Source: Bacteroidia bacterium
GTDB taxonomy: Bacteria; Bacteroidota; Bacteroidia; Cytophagales; Cyclobacteriaceae
Direction: 5' to 3'
DNA: 64,000 nt
Assembly (NCBI GenBank): GCA_030432655.1
Contig: JAUILA010000011.1
Location: 1-64,000, forward strand
The notes beneath the pieces are model-generated. The model made no database searches. It was not told where the DNA came from and saw only the letters and a program-made list of their open reading frames with translations. Positions 63,019 through 64,000 of this stretch are shown here, one piece after another (the first letter of the stretch is position 1; each line of letters starts with the position of its first letter). A program made the translations under genes and the position numbers.

Positions 63019-63095
63019 AGCGGGGAAGGAATCGAACCTTCACTCATGACCTGTGGAAAACAACAGTTGCCCGACAGCAGTATACCAACCCCATG
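63018..63095 (-). ncRNA. tRNA-like element C, perfect T-arm with weak rest
   Basis: The T-arm GAAGG-TTCGATT-CCTTC (63025-63041) is perfect. Upstream, CTGT...ACAG encloses an 8-nt loop TGTTTTCC, and TGC...GCA gives a 3-bp D-arm. The 5' side ATGGGG pairs only partly with the 3' CCCCGCT. The anticodon is unclear (TTT or TTC). Element borders are approximate. Confidence 0.4.
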
Positions 63096-63104
63096 GGAGG
63101 CACT

Positions 63105-63237
63105 GCGGAGCCATCTGAAACCCGCGCCCGGGCTGCCGGCACTTATCTTTTCCGCGCTCTCTTCCACTGTAGAAGAAAGATCTTTCGAACTGCATGCAGT
63201 TCTGTTACACATTTTACAGAACGTTATCTGTAAACAG
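63105..63237 (-). other. Hairpin-rich spacer of the tRNA-like array
   Basis: This 130-bp stretch on the minus strand has TTTACAG...CTGTAAA (8-nt loop), the 16-bp palindrome GAACTGCATGCAGTTC, GAAAGATCTTTC, and TCTTC-TACAGTG-GAAGA, the last with the 5-bp stem and 7-nt loop of an anticodon arm. It may contain another decayed element. No coding frame looks real. Confidence 0.4.
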
Positions 63238-63309
63238 GGCGAGGCGAAGGAATCGAACCTAAACCGCCGGAACCACAACCCGGTATGCTGCCATTACAAC
63301 AGCCTCGCC
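63238..63309 (-). tRNA. tRNA-His(GTG)-like element B
   Basis: The ends GGCGAGGC and GCCTCGCC pair over 8 bp, the extra G(-1):C73 pair that is the hallmark of tRNA-His. The anticodon arm is CCGGG-TTGTGGT-TCCGG, anticodon GTG, with a closing G-U. The D-arm is GTTG-TAATGG-CAGC. The T-loop TTCGATT is canonical but its stem has only three pairs (TTAGG against CCTTC). No CCA is encoded. It may be a working but weak tRNA, or a tRNA mimic. Confidence 0.6.
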
Positions 63310-63473
63310 AAATGGGCTGTCCGAATGCGCATATTTCCATCGAACAACCCCATTGCCAAATACCCGGAGCTTTTTCAAACATCACGGAACAAACGGAATT
63401 CCGCTTATGGTCTTTAACCATTCTCCGGTTTGAGGAGACACCCGTTCTGCCTCTCCCTTAGCAATGCTCTTAG
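63310..63473 (-). other. Array spacer with further tRNA-like hairpins
   Basis: On the minus strand this 164-bp stretch holds TCTCC-TCAAACC-GGAGA (5-bp stem, 7-nt loop like an anticodon arm), ATGGT-TAAAG-ACCAT (like a variable arm) and CGGAA...TTCCG enclosing TTCCG (like a T-arm). The order fits a decayed tRNA with a long variable arm, but no matching acceptor ends were found. Confidence 0.35.
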
Positions 63474-63474
63474 A

Positions 63475-63544
63475 TGCCGGGGAAGGATTCGAACCTTCGC
63501 CTGCTGGACCAAAACCAGCCGTCCTGCCATTGGACCACCCGGCA
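63475..63544 (-). tRNA. tRNA-Gln(TTG)
   Basis: All four arms form: acceptor TGCCGGG/CCCGGCA (7 bp, with the U1:A72 pair typical of tRNA-Gln), D-arm GTCC-AATGGCA-GGAC, anticodon arm GCTGG-TTTTGGT-CCAGC with anticodon TTG, a 4-nt variable loop, and T-arm GAAGG-TTCGAAT-CCTTC. The total is 70 nt. The next bases are TCTA, so no CCA is encoded. It is the first and best element of the array. Confidence 0.85.
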
Positions 63545-63560
63545 AAAATTTCCAGGACAT

Positions 63561-63590
63561 AAAAAAAGCCCGGTCTTTTCGGACCAGGCT
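63561..63590 (-). terminator. Terminator hairpin just before the tRNA-like array
   Basis: On the minus strand AGCCTGGTC pairs with GACCGGGCT (one G-U) around a 6-nt loop, then comes a run of seven U. It lies 30 bp after the 32-aa ORF stop and 16 bp before tRNA-Gln. It should stop much of the upstream transcript unless it is antiterminated. Confidence 0.75.
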
Positions 63591-63619
63591 GAATAATTCA
63601 ATCAACGATTATGAATGAA

Positions 63620-63718
63620 TCAATCATACCGATCCTTAACCGCCGGATATACCTGTCCCTCGCTGCGATCCTGACGGAAGGCGGCTATCGTGAGCATATG
63701 TAGTTTTAAACCCGGCAT
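63620..63718 (-). CDS. 32-aa small ORF between two terminators
   Basis: The frame starts MPGLKLHMLTIAAFRQDR and ends with stop at 63620. It is enclosed by the hairpins at 63734 and 63561 on the minus strand. It could be a leader peptide, or chance. A second reading is that its 5' end GCCGGGT pairs with ATCCGGC, 7 bp about 60 nt downstream, which would suggest a further decayed tRNA-like element. I cannot decide between them. Confidence 0.3.
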   Translation of the reverse strand: MPGLKLHMLTIAAFRQDRSEGQVYPAVKDRYD

Positions 63719-63733
63719 AATTTCTTATCAAAT

Positions 63734-63762
63734 AAAAAACCCGAACCAACTGGTCCGGGTTT
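63734..63762 (-). terminator. Terminator hairpin between the two small ORFs
   Basis: On the minus strand AAACCCGGACC pairs with GGTTCGGGTTT (one G-U) around an AGTT loop, followed by a U-run. It is 24 bp after the 30-aa ORF stop at 63786. Confidence 0.75.
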
Positions 63763-63785
63763 ATAATATCTGTATAGTGCTAATA

Positions 63786-63878
63786 TTATATCTTTCCAGA
63801 CCTGTATATATGAAGATGCCCCATCAGGTAATCCTGAAAGTGGTTGTTCTTCTCAATATGTAGTATACAATTTGTCAT
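63786..63878 (-). CDS. 30-aa small ORF, possible leader peptide
   Basis: The frame reads MTNCILHIEKNNHFQDYLMG then HLHIYRSGKI. It has four His, three Asn and one Gln, the amino acids served by the three readable anticodons of the nearby array. It starts about 40 bp after a TAnnTTTG promoter element and ends just before a terminator hairpin, the layout of an attenuation leader. At this length it may be chance. Confidence 0.35.
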   Translation of the reverse strand: MTNCILHIEKNNHFQDYLMGHLHIYRSGKI

Positions 63879-63918
63879 AAGTTTTTGCCCCTTTTTCAAA
63901 TGGGGGATGCAAGTATTG

Positions 63919-63926
63919 CAAAATTA
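63919..63926 (-). promoter_or_regulatory. TAnnTTTG -7 element upstream of the RNA-repair region
   Basis: On the minus strand TAATTTTG matches the Bacteroidota -7 consensus. A TTG lies upstream but with too short a spacer to be a clear -33 box. Transcription would start near 63912, 34 bp before the 30-aa ORF. The rest of 63927-64000 is AT-rich and ends in a fragment of the dispersed repeat (GTCATCCCCGGCGAACGAGA). Confidence 0.45.
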
Positions 63927-64000
63927 TTTTAATGCTACAAGTATAGTTGGGAAATTATTTTTGAAAAGGTCCAGATTGTTGTCATCCCCGGCGAACGAGA

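Noticed and set aside
62983-63417. Long open frames on both strands across the tRNA-like array
   Set aside because: They run through the tRNA-Gln-type T-arms and D-arms, give low-quality protein sequence on either strand, and have no start context. The RNA reading explains the sequence better.
62554-63926. Sigma-54 (RtcR-type) promoter for the slipin-rtcB unit
   Set aside because: TGGC-like strings occur, but none has the GG-N10-GC spacing. No RtcR gene is in the window.
1-64000. CRISPR array, prophage or transposon
   Set aside because: No regularly spaced direct repeats, integrase, transposase or phage genes are seen. The only repeats are the intergenic GC-rich blocks and one short TAAGAC tract.

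Overview
The window looks like chromosome from a member of the Bacteroidota, probably a free-living, Cytophagales-like heterotroph. The evidence is the gene families: many secreted enzymes and lipoproteins, DUF1080 proteins, a TlpA-type thioredoxin, IPT/TIG and kelch surface proteins, AraC regulators fused to TolB/TPR or carrying a metal-binding-like head, and an S9 dipeptidyl peptidase. A few sites match the Bacteroidota -7 element TAnnTTTG. I see no phage, insertion sequence, integrase or CRISPR array. Genes are mostly short operons or singletons on both strands.

Layout. 1-7.7 kb: a partial secreted-protein gene, an amidohydrolase, a beta-lactamase-fold hydrolase, GNAT acetyltransferase plus hotdog thioesterase, a DUF1080 protein, an alpha/beta hydrolase with a VOC lipoprotein, and RidA. 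7.8-17.2 kb: phosphoenolpyruvate carboxylase, an acyl-CoA dehydrogenase, a membrane-bound LuxR-type regulator, membrane and secreted proteins, and a GH13 glucosidase. 17.2-20.4 kb: a copper module, an AraC regulator with an N-terminal CxxC head followed by a CopA-type ATPase. 20.5-27.1 kb: a second DUF1080 protein, TlpA-like protein, MATE exporter, redoxin-like protein, aldo/keto reductase and methyltransferase. 27.2-28.4 kb: an iron-storage locus with a perfect 19-bp palindrome, a 59-aa Cys/Lys-rich protein, a hypothetical protein and ferritin. 28.4-41.5 kb: interspersed repeat DNA, an LRR remnant, acyltransferase, ankyrin protein, AraC-TolB-TPR regulator, an IPT/TIG lipoprotein with a beta-barrel, a GMC oxidoreductase with its small subunit, and a D-aminoacylase-like enzyme. 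41.7-46.4 kb: a minimal ethanolamine module (eutB-eutC-permease) divergent from a zinc alcohol dehydrogenase. 46.5-59.5 kb: flavin reductase, DPP-IV-like peptidase, sulfatase, barrel protein, murein amidase, SDR, SulP transporter, VOC, GGCT-like, kelch and M28 peptidase genes.

The most unusual region is 59.98-63.93 kb on the minus strand. In transcription order it holds a TAnnTTTG promoter candidate, a 30-aa ORF, a terminator hairpin, a 32-aa ORF, a second terminator hairpin, a roughly 660-bp array of tRNA and tRNA-like elements, a frame-disrupted remnant resembling DUF1232, a soluble slipin, a UUCG-loop hairpin and the RNA ligase rtcB. One array element is a well-formed tRNA-Gln(TTG); the others are like His(GTG), Asn(GTT) and two of unclear type, and these four have defective arms or unpaired ends. 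This reads as an RNA-repair locus with its own tRNA-like RNAs. RtcB-slipin linkage is known for RNA-repair operons; the array layout and leader modules are the parts worth follow-up.

All assignments are from reading the sequence and recognising families. No search or folding program was run.
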